Part shown: piece after piece, positions 52,933-63,018 of the stretch
How positions within the stretch are numbered: the first letter of the stretch is position 1
Layout of the letters: every line of letters starts with the position of its first letter
Source of the DNA: an uncultured Bacteroidales bacterium
GTDB taxonomy: Bacteria > Bacteroidota > Bacteroidia > Bacteroidales > ML635J-15
Direction of reading: 5' to 3'
Length of the DNA: 64,000 nucleotides
Assembly (NCBI GenBank): GCA_905234755.1
Contig: CAJOIT010000003.1
Coordinates: forward strand, 913,140 to 977,139
Translations under genes and position numbers: made by a program
The notes under the pieces: generated by a model
Databases searched by the model: none
Told to the model about the DNA's origin: nothing
The model's input: the letters and a program-made list of their open reading frames with translations, nothing else

Positions 52933-52952
52933 AGACGCAAAGTCTTGCGTCT
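52933..52952. repeat. AGACGCA hairpin repeat, copy 2
   Basis: Perfect 8-bp arms AGACGCAA / TTGCGTCT with AGTC loop in the gap between the nuclease and esterase genes. The same family as 22193-22212. It is followed by tandem AGAAACTTAGAAATT words (52980-53012). Confidence 0.85.
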
Positions 52953-53031
52953 CAACGAAACAGAAAGATAGCCACAAAAACTAGAAACTTAGAAATTAGA
53001 AACTTAGAAATTAACAAAAAAACTCAATACA

Positions 53032-54177
53032 ATGAAAAAAATCTTTACAATCGTAGCACTGACTACAATGGCAATTGCCCTAAATGCGCAAAATGTAACA
53101 CGCACAATGGAATTTGATGGCACAACAAGAAAGTACGTAGAACACATTCCCGCTTCACCAAACGGCAGTATGCCTGTATTGTTCCAGCTTCACGGACTTG
53201 GAGACAACTGCAACAACTTCTCGCAACTTGGCTTCGAAAGTCTTGCTCCTAACTGGATTATTATCACACCAGAAGCAACCGAAGCAAGCATTATGGGACA
53301 ACCCGCAGGAACAGCTTGGGCTGCAGGTGTTGGCGGAGAAAATATTCCGTATATAAACTCCATCGAACTTAACGCTGGTGTAAACGATGAAGGATTCATA
53401 TTGGCAATCCTTGATTCACTCGAGAACAATTTTGACATTGATACCGACAGCATTTTCATTACAGGCTTCTCGATGGGCGGATTTATGAGCAACAAGATGG
53501 CGGTAAAACATGCCGATAGAATAACTGCAATTGCATCGGTAAGCGGAACCCTCGGTCATTTCCAAGCATTTGAACCTACAGGTAAAATCAACACCATGCA
53601 CATTCACGGCACATCAGATGAAACAATATCATACGCTGATGCAAGTTTCTCATACTCTGGATTTTCAATTCAAGTCGGACTTGGTGCTGAAGCTCTTGTT
53701 GAAACATGGCGCAACTACAACGAATGTGGGACAGAACCTACCGTGTATAATTTCGAGAACACCAAAAACGATGGACTTACATTCGAGCAATACACATACA
53801 AGAACAATGAGACTGGAAACAAGACTGTTTTCATCAAAGTAAACAATGGTGTACACACATGGTACGATGCAGCACACAACGACATTGACTATACTACCGA
53901 GATTTACAAGTTCTTCATTGGCGAAGAAAACGAACCGACCAAAGTAGAAGAAAACATTTCTGATGCTATTGCAATTTACCCTAATCCCGCAACCGACATT
54001 GTGAACATAGTTAGCCAAAACGATTCCGAACTTGCCATCTACAATGCTACGGGCAAGGAAATCAAACGCGTCAGCACAACTCAAAACAACACGGCAGTCG
54101 ACATTTCCGACCTTCCAAACGGAATGTATTTCGTTGTTGTTGATGGTCACGCTCAAAAACTTACAATAGCGAGATAA
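53032..54177 (+). CDS. Secreted alpha/beta hydrolase (feruloyl/PHB-depolymerase-like esterase) with T9SS domain
   Basis: A 381-residue protein: signal peptide 1-20 (ending LNAQ), then an esterase domain of the LpqC/poly(3-hydroxybutyrate) depolymerase type. It has the oxyanion region LHGLGDNC (53-60), the nucleophile elbow GFSMGG (Ser147) and the catalytic His in VHTWYDAA (near 280). A T9SS type A sorting domain follows from about 312 (IYPNPATD ... LPNGMYFVVV). It is therefore exported through T9SS. Substrates of this family include feruloylated xylan and polyesters; a plant-fibre role is plausible. It is monocistronic, with a hairpin terminator at 54196. Confidence 0.9.
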   Translation: MKKIFTIVALTTMAIALNAQNVTRTMEFDGTTRKYVEHIPASPNGSMPVLFQLHGLGDNCNNFSQLGFESLAPNWIIITPEATEASIMGQPAGTAWAAGVGGENIPYINSIELNAGVNDEGFILAILDSLENNFDIDTDSIFITGFSMGGFMSNKMAVKHADRITAIASVSGTLGHFQAFEPTGKINTMHIHGTSDETISYADASFSYSGFSIQVGLGAEALVETWRNYNECGTEPTVYNFENTKNDGLTFEQYTYKNNETGNKTVFIKVNNGVHTWYDAAHNDIDYTTEIYKFFIGEENEPTKVEENISDAIAIYPNPATDIVNIVSQNDSELAIYNATGKEIKRVSTTQNNTAVDISDLPNGMYFVVVDGHAQKLTIAR

Positions 54178-54195
54178 ATAATCTCATAACCTCAC

Positions 54196-54247
54196 AAAAA
54201 CGGCATCTGTCATTCTGAACTTGTTTCAGAATCCGGATGCCGTTTTT
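54196..54247. terminator. Bidirectional terminator hairpin with conserved loop, copy 1
   Basis: 12-bp arms AAAAACGGCATC / GATGCCGTTTTT around a 28-nt loop whose TCTGAACTTGTTTCAGA part is itself a hairpin. The loop is shared, reverse complemented, with 62863-62913 and 63682-63732, whereas the arms differ. Confidence 0.85.
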
Positions 54248-54355
54248 AGCTAATTGCCAAGCCCTTAACTTTCAAAAAAAATACTTCAAAAATTTAAATA
54301 ATCAAGCGCTTTTTTCACTACATTTGCAAACATTTGTCAAACTATATATTAGGGA

Positions 54356-57052
54356 ATGAATCAAACACATCATTATACGGGACTTACTGATACACAAGTC
54401 ATTGAGAGTAGAGAAAAACACGGCATCAATGTTCTCACACCGCCTAAACGCGAATCGCTCTGGAAAAAATTCCTCGACTGCTTTTCAGACCCACTGATAC
54501 GAATACTTCTAGTAGCACTATTGCTTTCGATTGGCATTTCAATCTACCAGTTTGGATGGGGTGGCGAAGGTGCATCTGTATTTTTCGAGCCTGCCGGAAT
54601 CCTCATCGCTGTACTTTTGGCAACAATGGTGGGATTTTTCCTCGAACTTAGCAACGAAAAGACATTCCAGAGCCTTAACGAAGTAAACGACGAAACCCTT
54701 GTAAAGGTAATCCGCAACGGAAATGTCTGCCAAGTACAGCGCAAGGAAATCGTTATGGACGACATTGTTCTGCTTGAAATTGGAGAAGAAGTCCCTGCCG
54801 ACTGCGAAATCCTTGAATGCTTCAACCTCATAATGAACGAATCGTCGCTCACTGGCGAACCGCAGTGCACCAAGACTACCGACCCCGCGCATTTCGACAA
54901 GGATGCCACCTACCCTTCAAACCAGATTTTCAAGGGAACGACAATAATCGAAGGCTACTGCACCGCCAAAGTTTTGCGCGTTGGCGACAATACCGAATGC
55001 GGAAAGGTGTTCAAGGCTGCACAGGTTGAAGAAGGCGAACCAACACCGCTAAGCAAAAAGCTGGAATGGCTAAGCGGAATTATCACAAAGGCAAGCTATA
55101 TAATTGCCGGACTGATTATTGTCGGCAGGATTGTCGTATATTTTGCACAAGGCGATGCCAACTTTGCAGAAACAGACGGCATAATAGACTTTGTAAAATA
55201 TGTGCTCGACACGATAATGATTGCTGTTACATTGATTGTCGTTGCCGTTCCCGAAGGTCTACCAATGAGTGTAACATTAAGCCTAGCTTTCAGCATGAAG
55301 CGACTGATGAAACAGAACACGCTTCCACGCACAATGCACTCATGCGAAACAATGGGCGCTACTTCGGTAATTTGCACCGACAAGACTGGCACCCTCACGC
55401 AGAACCTGATGAAGATTTACGACACCTTCTTCGAGTCGCTTGACGGACAAAAACTTACAGACGACAAGACTTCAAAACTACTTGCCGAGTGCATTGCAAT
55501 GGACACCAGTGCAAACCTCGACATGACCAATCCGCAGAAAGCCAAGACAGTGGGCAGTCCGACAGAAGGCGCCGTATTGCTTTGGCTCAACGATTTTGGA
55601 ATCGACTACCGCACTATCCGCGAAAACACTGAAATTGTTGACAGAATACCATTTACGACCAAGAACAAATACATGGCTACCGTTGTGAAGTCGAAGGTCG
55701 TCGATGGCAACATACTATATGTAATAGGTGCACCAGACATAATTATGTCGTACTGCAACCTAACAGAAAGTGAAAAGTCAAAATATGAAGCCAAACTTGC
55801 CGAATACCAGAGCAAGGCAATGCGCACATTGGGATTTGCAAGTCTGCAAGTAACGGATGGTCAGAATGTATTTGAAGATGGCAAGTTGGGTATAAACGGA
55901 CTGCAAATGCTTGGCGTAGTTGCAATTTCCGACCCGATTCGTCCCGATGTTCCCGATGCAATACGCGAATGCCTCAACGCTGGAATAGCCGTGAAGATTG
56001 TAACAGGTGACGCTCCTGGCACAGCAAAGGAAATTGGTCGTCAGCTTGGACTTTGGACAGAAAACGACACCGATGCAAACATACTTCTTGGTCAGGACAT
56101 TGCCGAAATGACCGATGAACAACTAAAGGCTGTAATTGCTGATGTGAAGATAATTTCCCGTGCACGACCAAACGACAAGGAAAGAGTAGTAAAAATGCTG
56201 AAAAATTTAGGAAAAGTCGCTGCAGTTACCGGCGACGGAACCAACGATGCACCAGCCCTCAACGCCGCCGATGTAGGTCTGTCGATGGGTGATGGAACAG
56301 CCGTGGCAAAGGAAGCCAGTGACATGACTATCCTCGACAACTCATTCAGCACAATAGCAAACGCCGTAATGTGGGGTCGTTCGCTGTACAAGAACATTCA
56401 GAGATTCATTATGTTCCAGATGACAATTAATGTCGCTGCCTGCCTCATCGTATTGTTCGGTGCTTTCCTCGGAACAGAATCTCCGCTAACCGTAACACAG
56501 ATGCTCTGGGTGAACCTAATTATGGATACCTTTGCGGCATTGGCACTCGCATCTCTCCCACCATCAAAGTCGGTAATGAAGGAAAAACCACGCCATACAA
56601 CCGACGCCATAATCAGCAAGCAGATGGCAAAACGCATTTTCGGTATCGGCGGACTATTCTTTGCAATATTGCTTGGCATTTTGCTACTATTCCAGCATAC
56701 CGACATAACATCACTGACAGATTTAATAAATTTCTCTTGGGGCGAAAACAACGGACTTAGCCCATACGAACTTAGCTTGTTCTTTACCATTTTTGTAATG
56801 CTACAGTTCTGGAACATGTTCAACGCCAAAGCGTTTATGACTGGCAAATCGGCATTTTCGGGACTATTGTCATGCAAATGGTTCCTAATAATCGCAATTG
56901 TAATATTCTTTGGTCAGATTCTGATTGTAGAAGTTGGCGGACAAATGTTCTATGTTTGTCACCTTGCAATTACCGACTGGCTTATAATCATTGGCGGTTC
57001 ATTCGTTGTGCTACTTATTGGTGAACTAGCTAGAGCGATAAAGAAGAATTAA
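54356..57052 (+). CDS. Calcium-translocating P-type ATPase (P2B/PMCA-like)
   Basis: An 898-residue P-type ATPase. The actuator domain has NESSLTGEP (161-169). TM4 has VAVPEGLP (297-303), the calcium-site motif of P2 ATPases. The phosphorylation site is CTDKTGTLT (Asp342), and the hinge is VTGDGTNDAPALNAADVG. Ten hydrophobic helices end near 890. PEGLP and the length fit plasma-membrane-type calcium pumps rather than heavy-metal pumps. A TACATTTG -7 element lies at 54319-54326, giving a short leader. It is monocistronic, with a terminator at 57068. Confidence 0.93.
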   Translation: MNQTHHYTGLTDTQVIESREKHGINVLTPPKRESLWKKFLDCFSDPLIRILLVALLLSIGISIYQFGWGGEGASVFFEPAGILIAVLLATMVGFFLELSNEKTFQSLNEVNDETLVKVIRNGNVCQVQRKEIVMDDIVLLEIGEEVPADCEILECFNLIMNESSLTGEPQCTKTTDPAHFDKDATYPSNQIFKGTTIIEGYCTAKVLRVGDNTECGKVFKAAQVEEGEPTPLSKKLEWLSGIITKASYIIAGLIIVGRIVVYFAQGDANFAETDGIIDFVKYVLDTIMIAVTLIVVAVPEGLPMSVTLSLAFSMKRLMKQNTLPRTMHSCETMGATSVICTDKTGTLTQNLMKIYDTFFESLDGQKLTDDKTSKLLAECIAMDTSANLDMTNPQKAKTVGSPTEGAVLLWLNDFGIDYRTIRENTEIVDRIPFTTKNKYMATVVKSKVVDGNILYVIGAPDIIMSYCNLTESEKSKYEAKLAEYQSKAMRTLGFASLQVTDGQNVFEDGKLGINGLQMLGVVAISDPIRPDVPDAIRECLNAGIAVKIVTGDAPGTAKEIGRQLGLWTENDTDANILLGQDIAEMTDEQLKAVIADVKIISRARPNDKERVVKMLKNLGKVAAVTGDGTNDAPALNAADVGLSMGDGTAVAKEASDMTILDNSFSTIANAVMWGRSLYKNIQRFIMFQMTINVAACLIVLFGAFLGTESPLTVTQMLWVNLIMDTFAALALASLPPSKSVMKEKPRHTTDAIISKQMAKRIFGIGGLFFAILLGILLLFQHTDITSLTDLINFSWGENNGLSPYELSLFFTIFVMLQFWNMFNAKAFMTGKSAFSGLLSCKWFLIIAIVIFFGQILIVEVGGQMFYVCHLAITDWLIIIGGSFVVLLIGELARAIKKN

Positions 57053-57067
57053 ATTTATTACCCACAC

Positions 57068-57102
57068 AAAAAATGGCGGAGAATTTTCCCCGCCATTTTT
57101 TT
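57068..57102 (+). terminator. Intrinsic terminator after the calcium ATPase
   Basis: AAAAAATGGCGG / CCGCCATTTTTT, 12-bp arms with a 10-nt loop, ending in a T-run. The symmetric A and T runs would also allow function on the minus strand. Confidence 0.9.
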
Positions 57103-57124
57103 GTATCAATTACACCACCGACAC

Positions 57125-57156
57125 AAAAAAGCAAAGGGTCATTATAACCCTTTGCT
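57125..57156 (-). terminator. Intrinsic terminator after the giant T9SS protein
   Basis: Perfect 9-bp stem GCAAAGGGT / ACCCTTTGC (57131-57155) with an A-run at 57125-57130 that reads as a T-run on the minus strand. It lies 25 nt after the stop at 57181. Confidence 0.9.
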
Positions 57157-57180
57157 TCCCTAATTATCAAAATGAAAAAC

Positions 57181-60100
57181 TTAATTCTTAACGAACTTTG
57201 CAATATATCCGCCACAGCGTAGCACATACATTCCAGCGGGGAAATCTGCCACATCGATGACATCTCCGCTATACTTGAAATTGGCAACCTTCCTGCCATC
57301 TATGCCATAGATTTCAATCAATTCACCTTCGGCAACCCCTTCAATGTAGAAATAAGAATTGACCGGATTCGGATAGATGTTAATGTTTGCTTCAGAAACA
57401 ATGTCAACAGACTCTTCTTCTCCACTGCCACCATTTTCTTCTCCTGACAAGACTGCCTTTATCATCCATGCACCGTAAGTCTGCTGAGTCCATGTTCCGT
57501 TTGGATTCCACCATGTACCATTTTCGTAGCCAGCGCCCACGAATGAAGATGCAGCAGCAGGATAATCACTCTCACTGCTCAGAATTACCCACAATGCCTT
57601 TGTTGTGTCGATGTCAAGCGTATCGAAACCAAAATTAATCCAGCCTTCGGTATTTATTTCAACATCTATTGTATCCCTGAGAATACATTCCGATGGCAAA
57701 GTGTCAAAGCCTTGATATACTGCCAATCTATATTCTCCGTATGAATACTGACCATCCACATAGAAGAGCACATCTGTAAGATGCGTACGCGATGCTATAT
57801 GCTGTGGCATAAGCAATATTCCCCACTCTACATTCTGCTGATGATAGCCGAGCGAGATATTGTAAATATCGTTGTCGTAGTTAAGCGTATCGTTGCCGAT
57901 GTTCTCGAACATAGCCACAAGCGAAATATCCGATGTCATTTCAACCTGACGGGGATTCTCGGTAACGCCATCACTCCACTTACTGAACCTGAAGCAAGGG
58001 TATGCAGTAGCGGAGACAGACACTATGCGTCCTTCCTCGTACCTTCCAGAACCAGAAACCTTACCCATAACATTATCGTTACTAGTAGCATCAAGAGTAT
58101 ATACTACACTATTTTCAAGGCCGAAACGAATATTGCTACGATACTGCAAAATGTTTCCAAAGATATTTTCTACATGTGCCAAATCGTAAGCTCCCATATT
58201 GCTTGTTGCAATAATCGAATTGCCGAGATCACTATTTGAGCAAACAAAATGTCTTTCTGCATGCGACGCACCTGTATTGTCAAGCCATGCAACCATAAGA
58301 TTGTCGGTACCATTGTACTCGAATGGCTGGTCTAGAATTATTGTCACCCAACCTGAACTAGCAGGAATAGCAACCTCCCCGTTATAAACTTGAGAAACAG
58401 TTCCATACTCAGAATTATCAACTTCAAGCCCAAGAACATCAACCCAGTCGTTGTATTCGAACTCGAAATTATTAACATTACCCATGTATATTTTAACATT
58501 CCTTACAGCATCAGCATTGTCGTTTGTAACGCTATTGAACGATAGAGAATAAATAGTTCTCGCACCACCCATTTCCATCGCGTTGAATATTTGCTGCGAA
58601 TATCCGAATCTTCCTGCCGTATTTACTGGCAAAGCCTCTCGAATATGTGTCTGCGTACCTACCTGCAAATATGTTTCTGTTTCAAGCGTATCCACATTAT
58701 AGATAGGTGGTTCTACATATTCTAGGCCGAAACGAATATTGTTGCGGCAATTGATTAGGGTACCCTGCTCTGCACTTAAGTTATATACAGCACCGCCATC
58801 ATTATAGCTATATATTGCCGACTGATATTCCGATGCAGAGCAATTGAATTGGATTCCATAAAGATAGTCTCCAGTGTTATCCCTTACAGCCACAACAAGA
58901 TTGTCGGTTCCATTATATTCGAAAGGTGTACGAAGCACAAAAGTTATCCAGCCACTTTCTCCCTCTATAAGTACATTTTGCGAACTGACATTAACCAGAT
59001 TAGACAATACCCAATCGGTACCAAAATCAAACTCATACTTGGATGTGTGTCCCATATACAGTTTCAAATTTCTATTAATTGGTTCACCGTAGCTATTGTT
59101 AGAATAGTTGAACGAAACTGTATATATTGTACGCGGTCCGCCCATTTCGTATGAAGCAAACAACTGCTGGGAGTACCCATAACTATAATATGTATTTGTA
59201 GGCAAATAAGCTGTCGTTCCCACTTCTGCTGTACCAACCTGCAGGTATTCGGCAGTTTCAATCGTATCAACAACATGTGCAGGCGGTTCTACATATTCGA
59301 GTCCGAAACGGACATTGTTGCGATAATAGTGCAAACTGCTATTATTATATGCAAACGATGTTGAATTCAACGAAACAGAATAAGAAGCATAAGCATCGAA
59401 AGACCGACTCCCTATAACATCGCTGCATACAAACGACACCTGCGAATTCTCTGTATTAGAAACATCCACGACAGCAACAACCAGATTATCGGTACCATTG
59501 TACACAAAAGGATTGTCGAAGACTAGCATTGACCAACCGCTTTCTGCATCGAAACGCATCGTACCTGAATATACCTTTGTCATTTCCGGAATACTAAGCA
59601 TATCTTTGCCTGCCAAATCGAATTCATCTTTTTGTGTATGACCCAGATAAGCCTTTACACTACGAGTAAACTCTCCATTTGTATTGCCAGTATAATTGAA
59701 CGACAACGAATAAATAGTACGGCTTCCACCAAAATCTTCAGCCGTAAATATCTGCTGCGAATACGACCATTTTTGGTTCGTTTTAATAGGCAGTCCACCT
59801 GCAACATCGCCAGTTCCAACTTGCAGATATGCATCGGTTTCCTCAACATCCACAACATATTGTGACGGCTCTGCATATTCCAATCCGAACCTTATATTGC
59901 TACGGCAATGATACAAGTTTCCATAATTATGGTCAAATTCATCGTAAATAATCGGATAGTAATTGGAATATGAATATGCACGGCTCTTTTCTACATTAGA
60001 ACAAGCAAACAATACCGGATTTTCTTCTATGCTTCCTGTAACATCCAGAACAGAAACAAGCAGATTATCGGTGCCATTATAATGGAATGGAGCATTTAGT

Positions 60101-62583
60101 ACTAATGTTGCCCAACCGCTTTCGCCCTCCATACTCAACTGACCAGAATATACCTTTGTCATGTCAGTCCAATCAATAACATCGGTCTCTAAATCATATT
60201 CATCCATATCGATATGGGCAAGATAAACTTTCAGGTTTCTGGTAATATTTCCGTTTGGATTGTCCAAATAGTTGAACGACAAGCTATAAATAGTCCTTTC
60301 ACCTCCCATCTCGCGCGAATCGAAAATCTGCTGCGAAAAATACCATTCTGATAAAACATACGAAGGAAGCATTTCCCAGCCATCTGTGGTATTGGTTCCC
60401 ACCTGCAGATATGCAGCAGTTTCTTCAACATCAACGGCTGGCAAAACTGGAGTTTGCTCTACTATGCCAATCCTTACATTGTTGCGTATATCCTTTAACT
60501 CTCCATAAACGGTATTATTAATCTCAATATTATAGCTACTATATGAGGCAATTGACAGAAAATCTTCCAATTCAGAGCAAACAAAAAGCCTATCATCAGT
60601 ATTTGTACCTGTATTGTCAGAAACAGCAAGTACTAGATTGCTTGTTCCATCGTATTCGAAAGGCGTTTCTAACACGATGGTTGTCCATGATGCTTCGTCT
60701 GGAATTGTCATAACCCCAGAAAACACCTTTGTCAGATTTGAATAGGGCACATAATCGTAATAATTTATAAACGAAGACTTTTCCGTATTTGCCATATATA
60801 TCTTCACATTCCTTTGAACCTCCTCGGTCATGTTACCAGAATATTCAAACGACAACGAATAAATGGTCTTTGCTTCGCCCATTTCATCTGACAAGAAAAT
60901 TTGCTGAGTGTATCCGTATCCAGAAGATGTTTCCACAGGGAGAGTTGCCGTTTCATCCCCAGTACCTATCTGCCTATATGTATCGGCATCAACTACATCA
61001 AGATGACCAGCTTCGAACTCCTTCATGCATATATCATCCAGCAAAAAGCCATATCCATAACTTGGCATTCCGTAAAAGGCAATCTGAAATGTTTCTGCCA
61101 AATCCGCGACAGGAAGCTGAATTTTCTTACGAGTCCATTGCGGATTGCTTTCCATTATTGACAACAACAAAGAATCTCCAGTCTCGTCCCTATACTTTAC
61201 AATCAAGCGGTCAAAATCATTGCCCCAACTAAGATTGGCAAAAAAGAACGACAATTCGAGAGTATCAATATTGTTTGGTCGTACAAAAACTGGAGAAAGC
61301 AGGCATGCAGTGTCGCTAGCATGCGATGAATTATTGACAATTACATTGTATGAACCACTATGAGCTTCTGTAAAGTAACTGTCACTAACGGCACCTGTTC
61401 CTATATGCCAATTTACACTTCCCGACACAATACTTGCAGTAAAACCATTTGCGCCCAATACTCCGCTATCAAAATCTTCGCACCATGGATAAGTATCAAT
61501 TGGAGTAACCTCAACAATAGTCTCTTCGAAATCAACCTCAACATCATCGAGCATAAAACCATGGCCATATCTTGGTACGCCAACAAAACCGATTTGGAAA
61601 GTTGTTGCGAGACTTGACACTGGCAATTCTATAGTTGCCAATGTCCACTGGTCGTTATAATTATCAATTGTCAAAAGCGTAGAACTATTCCCTGCATCAA
61701 TATATTTTACAATTAAAACATCATAATCATTGTCCCATTTAGGATTAGCATAGTAGAACGATATTTTTATCGTACCATCAGCATCTGGACGCGCAAATAC
61801 AGGAGAAAGCAACATTGCAGTATCACCACTAGTCCGGCTATTGCTAATTATTGCATTATATTCTCCACCATGTGCCGAAGGTAATGTACTCCCCTGAGCA
61901 TCACCTGCGCCAACAGCCCAAAATGCACTTCCTGCCAAAATGCTGGTTGTCCATCCATTCGTTTCGAGACTAAAACTCTCAAAATCTTCTGTCCACGGAT
62001 AAGTATTGATTGGAGTTCCTCCAATAATATTTCCTTCTACATTAACATCAATATCATCGAGCAGAAAACCGTACCCCCATCTTGGCACACCAACAAATCC
62101 GATTTGGAAAGTTGCGGCAACACTTGATATCGGCAACTCTACAGTTGCCAATGTCCACTCATCGTGATACTCATCAATCGTCAAAAGAGTGGAACTGTTC
62201 TCAGCATCAATATATTTAACAATCAATGCATCGAAATCATTACTCCACTTAGGATTTGCATAATAGAAAGATATTACTATCGGACCATCAGCATTTGGAC
62301 GCGCAAAGACAGGAGAAAGCAACATAGTTGTATCTCCACTAGTCCGACCATTGTTAATTAATGCATTATAATTTCCACCATGCGCCGAAGTCAATGTAGC
62401 CCCCTGTGCATCGCCTGTGCCAATTGTCCAATCTACATCTCCCGACATAATGCTGGCTGTCCAACCATTTGTTTCTAAACTATTGCTCTCGAAATCCTCT
62501 GTCCACGGATAAGTACTTATCTGGGCAAAAGCGCACTGCACCAACAATAGCAGCAAAGGTATGATTACCAATACTCTTTTCAT
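57181..62583 (-). CDS. Giant T9SS-secreted protein: three MAM/choice-of-anchor J domains and five long repeats
   Basis: Start at ATG 62581-62583 (MKRVLVIIPL), signal peptide ending AFAQ; 1800 residues. First come three choice-of-anchor J (MAM-like) units of about 175 residues, each opening TYPW(T/C)EDF. Five repeats of about 190 residues follow (YLQVGT ... SQQIF ... MGG.RTIYSLSFNY ... YNGTDNL ... NNVRFGLEY). After these are a divergent InlB-type repeat (FRFSKWSDGVTENPR), one more beta domain, and a T9SS type A sorting domain (INIYPNPVNSYFYI ... FPAGMYVL). It is expected to be a cell-surface or secreted adhesin-like protein. Its promoter is at 62610-62642 and terminator at 57125. The FN3-like repeats are a likely site of recombination. 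Confidence 0.88.
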   Translation of the reverse strand: MKRVLVIIPLLLLLVQCAFAQISTYPWTEDFESNSLETNGWTASIMSGDVDWTIGTGDAQGATLTSAHGGNYNALINNGRTSGDTTMLLSPVFARPNADGPIVISFYYANPKWSNDFDALIVKYIDAENSSTLLTIDEYHDEWTLATVELPISSVAATFQIGFVGVPRWGYGFLLDDIDVNVEGNIIGGTPINTYPWTEDFESFSLETNGWTTSILAGSAFWAVGAGDAQGSTLPSAHGGEYNAIISNSRTSGDTAMLLSPVFARPDADGTIKISFYYANPKWDNDYDVLIVKYIDAGNSSTLLTIDNYNDQWTLATIELPVSSLATTFQIGFVGVPRYGHGFMLDDVEVDFEETIVEVTPIDTYPWCEDFDSGVLGANGFTASIVSGSVNWHIGTGAVSDSYFTEAHSGSYNVIVNNSSHASDTACLLSPVFVRPNNIDTLELSFFFANLSWGNDFDRLIVKYRDETGDSLLLSIMESNPQWTRKKIQLPVADLAETFQIAFYGMPSYGYGFLLDDICMKEFEAGHLDVVDADTYRQIGTGDETATLPVETSSGYGYTQQIFLSDEMGEAKTIYSLSFEYSGNMTEEVQRNVKIYMANTEKSSFINYYDYVPYSNLTKVFSGVMTIPDEASWTTIVLETPFEYDGTSNLVLAVSDNTGTNTDDRLFVCSELEDFLSIASYSSYNIEINNTVYGELKDIRNNVRIGIVEQTPVLPAVDVEETAAYLQVGTNTTDGWEMLPSYVLSEWYFSQQIFDSREMGGERTIYSLSFNYLDNPNGNITRNLKVYLAHIDMDEYDLETDVIDWTDMTKVYSGQLSMEGESGWATLVLNAPFHYNGTDNLLVSVLDVTGSIEENPVLFACSNVEKSRAYSYSNYYPIIYDEFDHNYGNLYHCRSNIRFGLEYAEPSQYVVDVEETDAYLQVGTGDVAGGLPIKTNQKWSYSQQIFTAEDFGGSRTIYSLSFNYTGNTNGEFTRSVKAYLGHTQKDEFDLAGKDMLSIPEMTKVYSGTMRFDAESGWSMLVFDNPFVYNGTDNLVVAVVDVSNTENSQVSFVCSDVIGSRSFDAYASYSVSLNSTSFAYNNSSLHYYRNNVRFGLEYVEPPAHVVDTIETAEYLQVGTAEVGTTAYLPTNTYYSYGYSQQLFASYEMGGPRTIYTVSFNYSNNSYGEPINRNLKLYMGHTSKYEFDFGTDWVLSNLVNVSSQNVLIEGESGWITFVLRTPFEYNGTDNLVVAVRDNTGDYLYGIQFNCSASEYQSAIYSYNDGGAVYNLSAEQGTLINCRNNIRFGLEYVEPPIYNVDTLETETYLQVGTQTHIREALPVNTAGRFGYSQQIFNAMEMGGARTIYSLSFNSVTNDNADAVRNVKIYMGNVNNFEFEYNDWVDVLGLEVDNSEYGTVSQVYNGEVAIPASSGWVTIILDQPFEYNGTDNLMVAWLDNTGASHAERHFVCSNSDLGNSIIATSNMGAYDLAHVENIFGNILQYRSNIRFGLENSVVYTLDATSNDNVMGKVSGSGRYEEGRIVSVSATAYPCFRFSKWSDGVTENPRQVEMTSDISLVAMFENIGNDTLNYDNDIYNISLGYHQQNVEWGILLMPQHIASRTHLTDVLFYVDGQYSYGEYRLAVYQGFDTLPSECILRDTIDVEINTEGWINFGFDTLDIDTTKALWVILSSESDYPAAASSFVGAGYENGTWWNPNGTWTQQTYGAWMIKAVLSGEENGGSGEEESVDIVSEANINIYPNPVNSYFYIEGVAEGELIEIYGIDGRKVANFKYSGDVIDVADFPAGMYVLRCGGYIAKFVKN

Positions 62584-62609
62584 TTTCAAACTCAATTAAA
62601 ATTATCTCG

Positions 62610-62642
62610 CAAAATTAACAAAAAAATGTGAATGCAGACAAA
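62610..62642 (-). promoter_or_regulatory. Promoter of the giant T9SS protein
   Basis: On the minus strand TTTG (62642-62639), 21 nt, TAATTTTG (62617-62610), about 27 nt before the ATG at 62583. Confidence 0.6.
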
Positions 62643-63018
62643 TGATTTTCAATTTTGAATGGATAATCTGTAGTCTCGTCTCAACAGGACATTTCAAACA
62701 ATCCACTGTGGAAGTCGTTGCGCGCAACGACTCTCTACATCAAACAACCATAAACATAGAAACTTGAACGGCGGAGCCCTCAACGAAGTTAACCCCAAAA
62801 ACGCCGTAGGCACAGAAACCAAGAAACTTGAAACGGGCGAAGCCAATTGAAACATAGAAACAAAAAAGCGGAATCAGATGCTGAAACAAGTTCAGTATGA
62901 CATTCCGCTTTTTAGAAACAGCAAAGCGTAGAAACAGGCGTCAGCCCATAGGACGGCAAAGCCCTCAACGAAGTTAAACCTAGAAACTTTGAAACGCCGC
63001 AGGCATAGAAACCAGAAA
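62643..63018. other. Repeat-rich gap without genes
   Basis: It contains a perfect 20-bp palindrome AGTCGTTGCGCGCAACGACT (62713-62732) and repeated AGAAACTTGAAACG-like words. Two copies of GCCCTCAACGAAGTTAA (about 62777 and 62963) are also found in reverse at about 25131. The terminator-like hairpin at 62863-62913 completes it. No open frame of interest was seen. Confidence 0.7.
62863..62913. terminator. Bidirectional terminator hairpin with conserved loop, copy 2
   Basis: 12-bp arms AAAAAGCGGAAT / ATTCCGCTTTTT around a loop containing GCTGAAACAAGTTCAG. It lies between the exonuclease 3' end and the giant protein's promoter. Confidence 0.8.
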
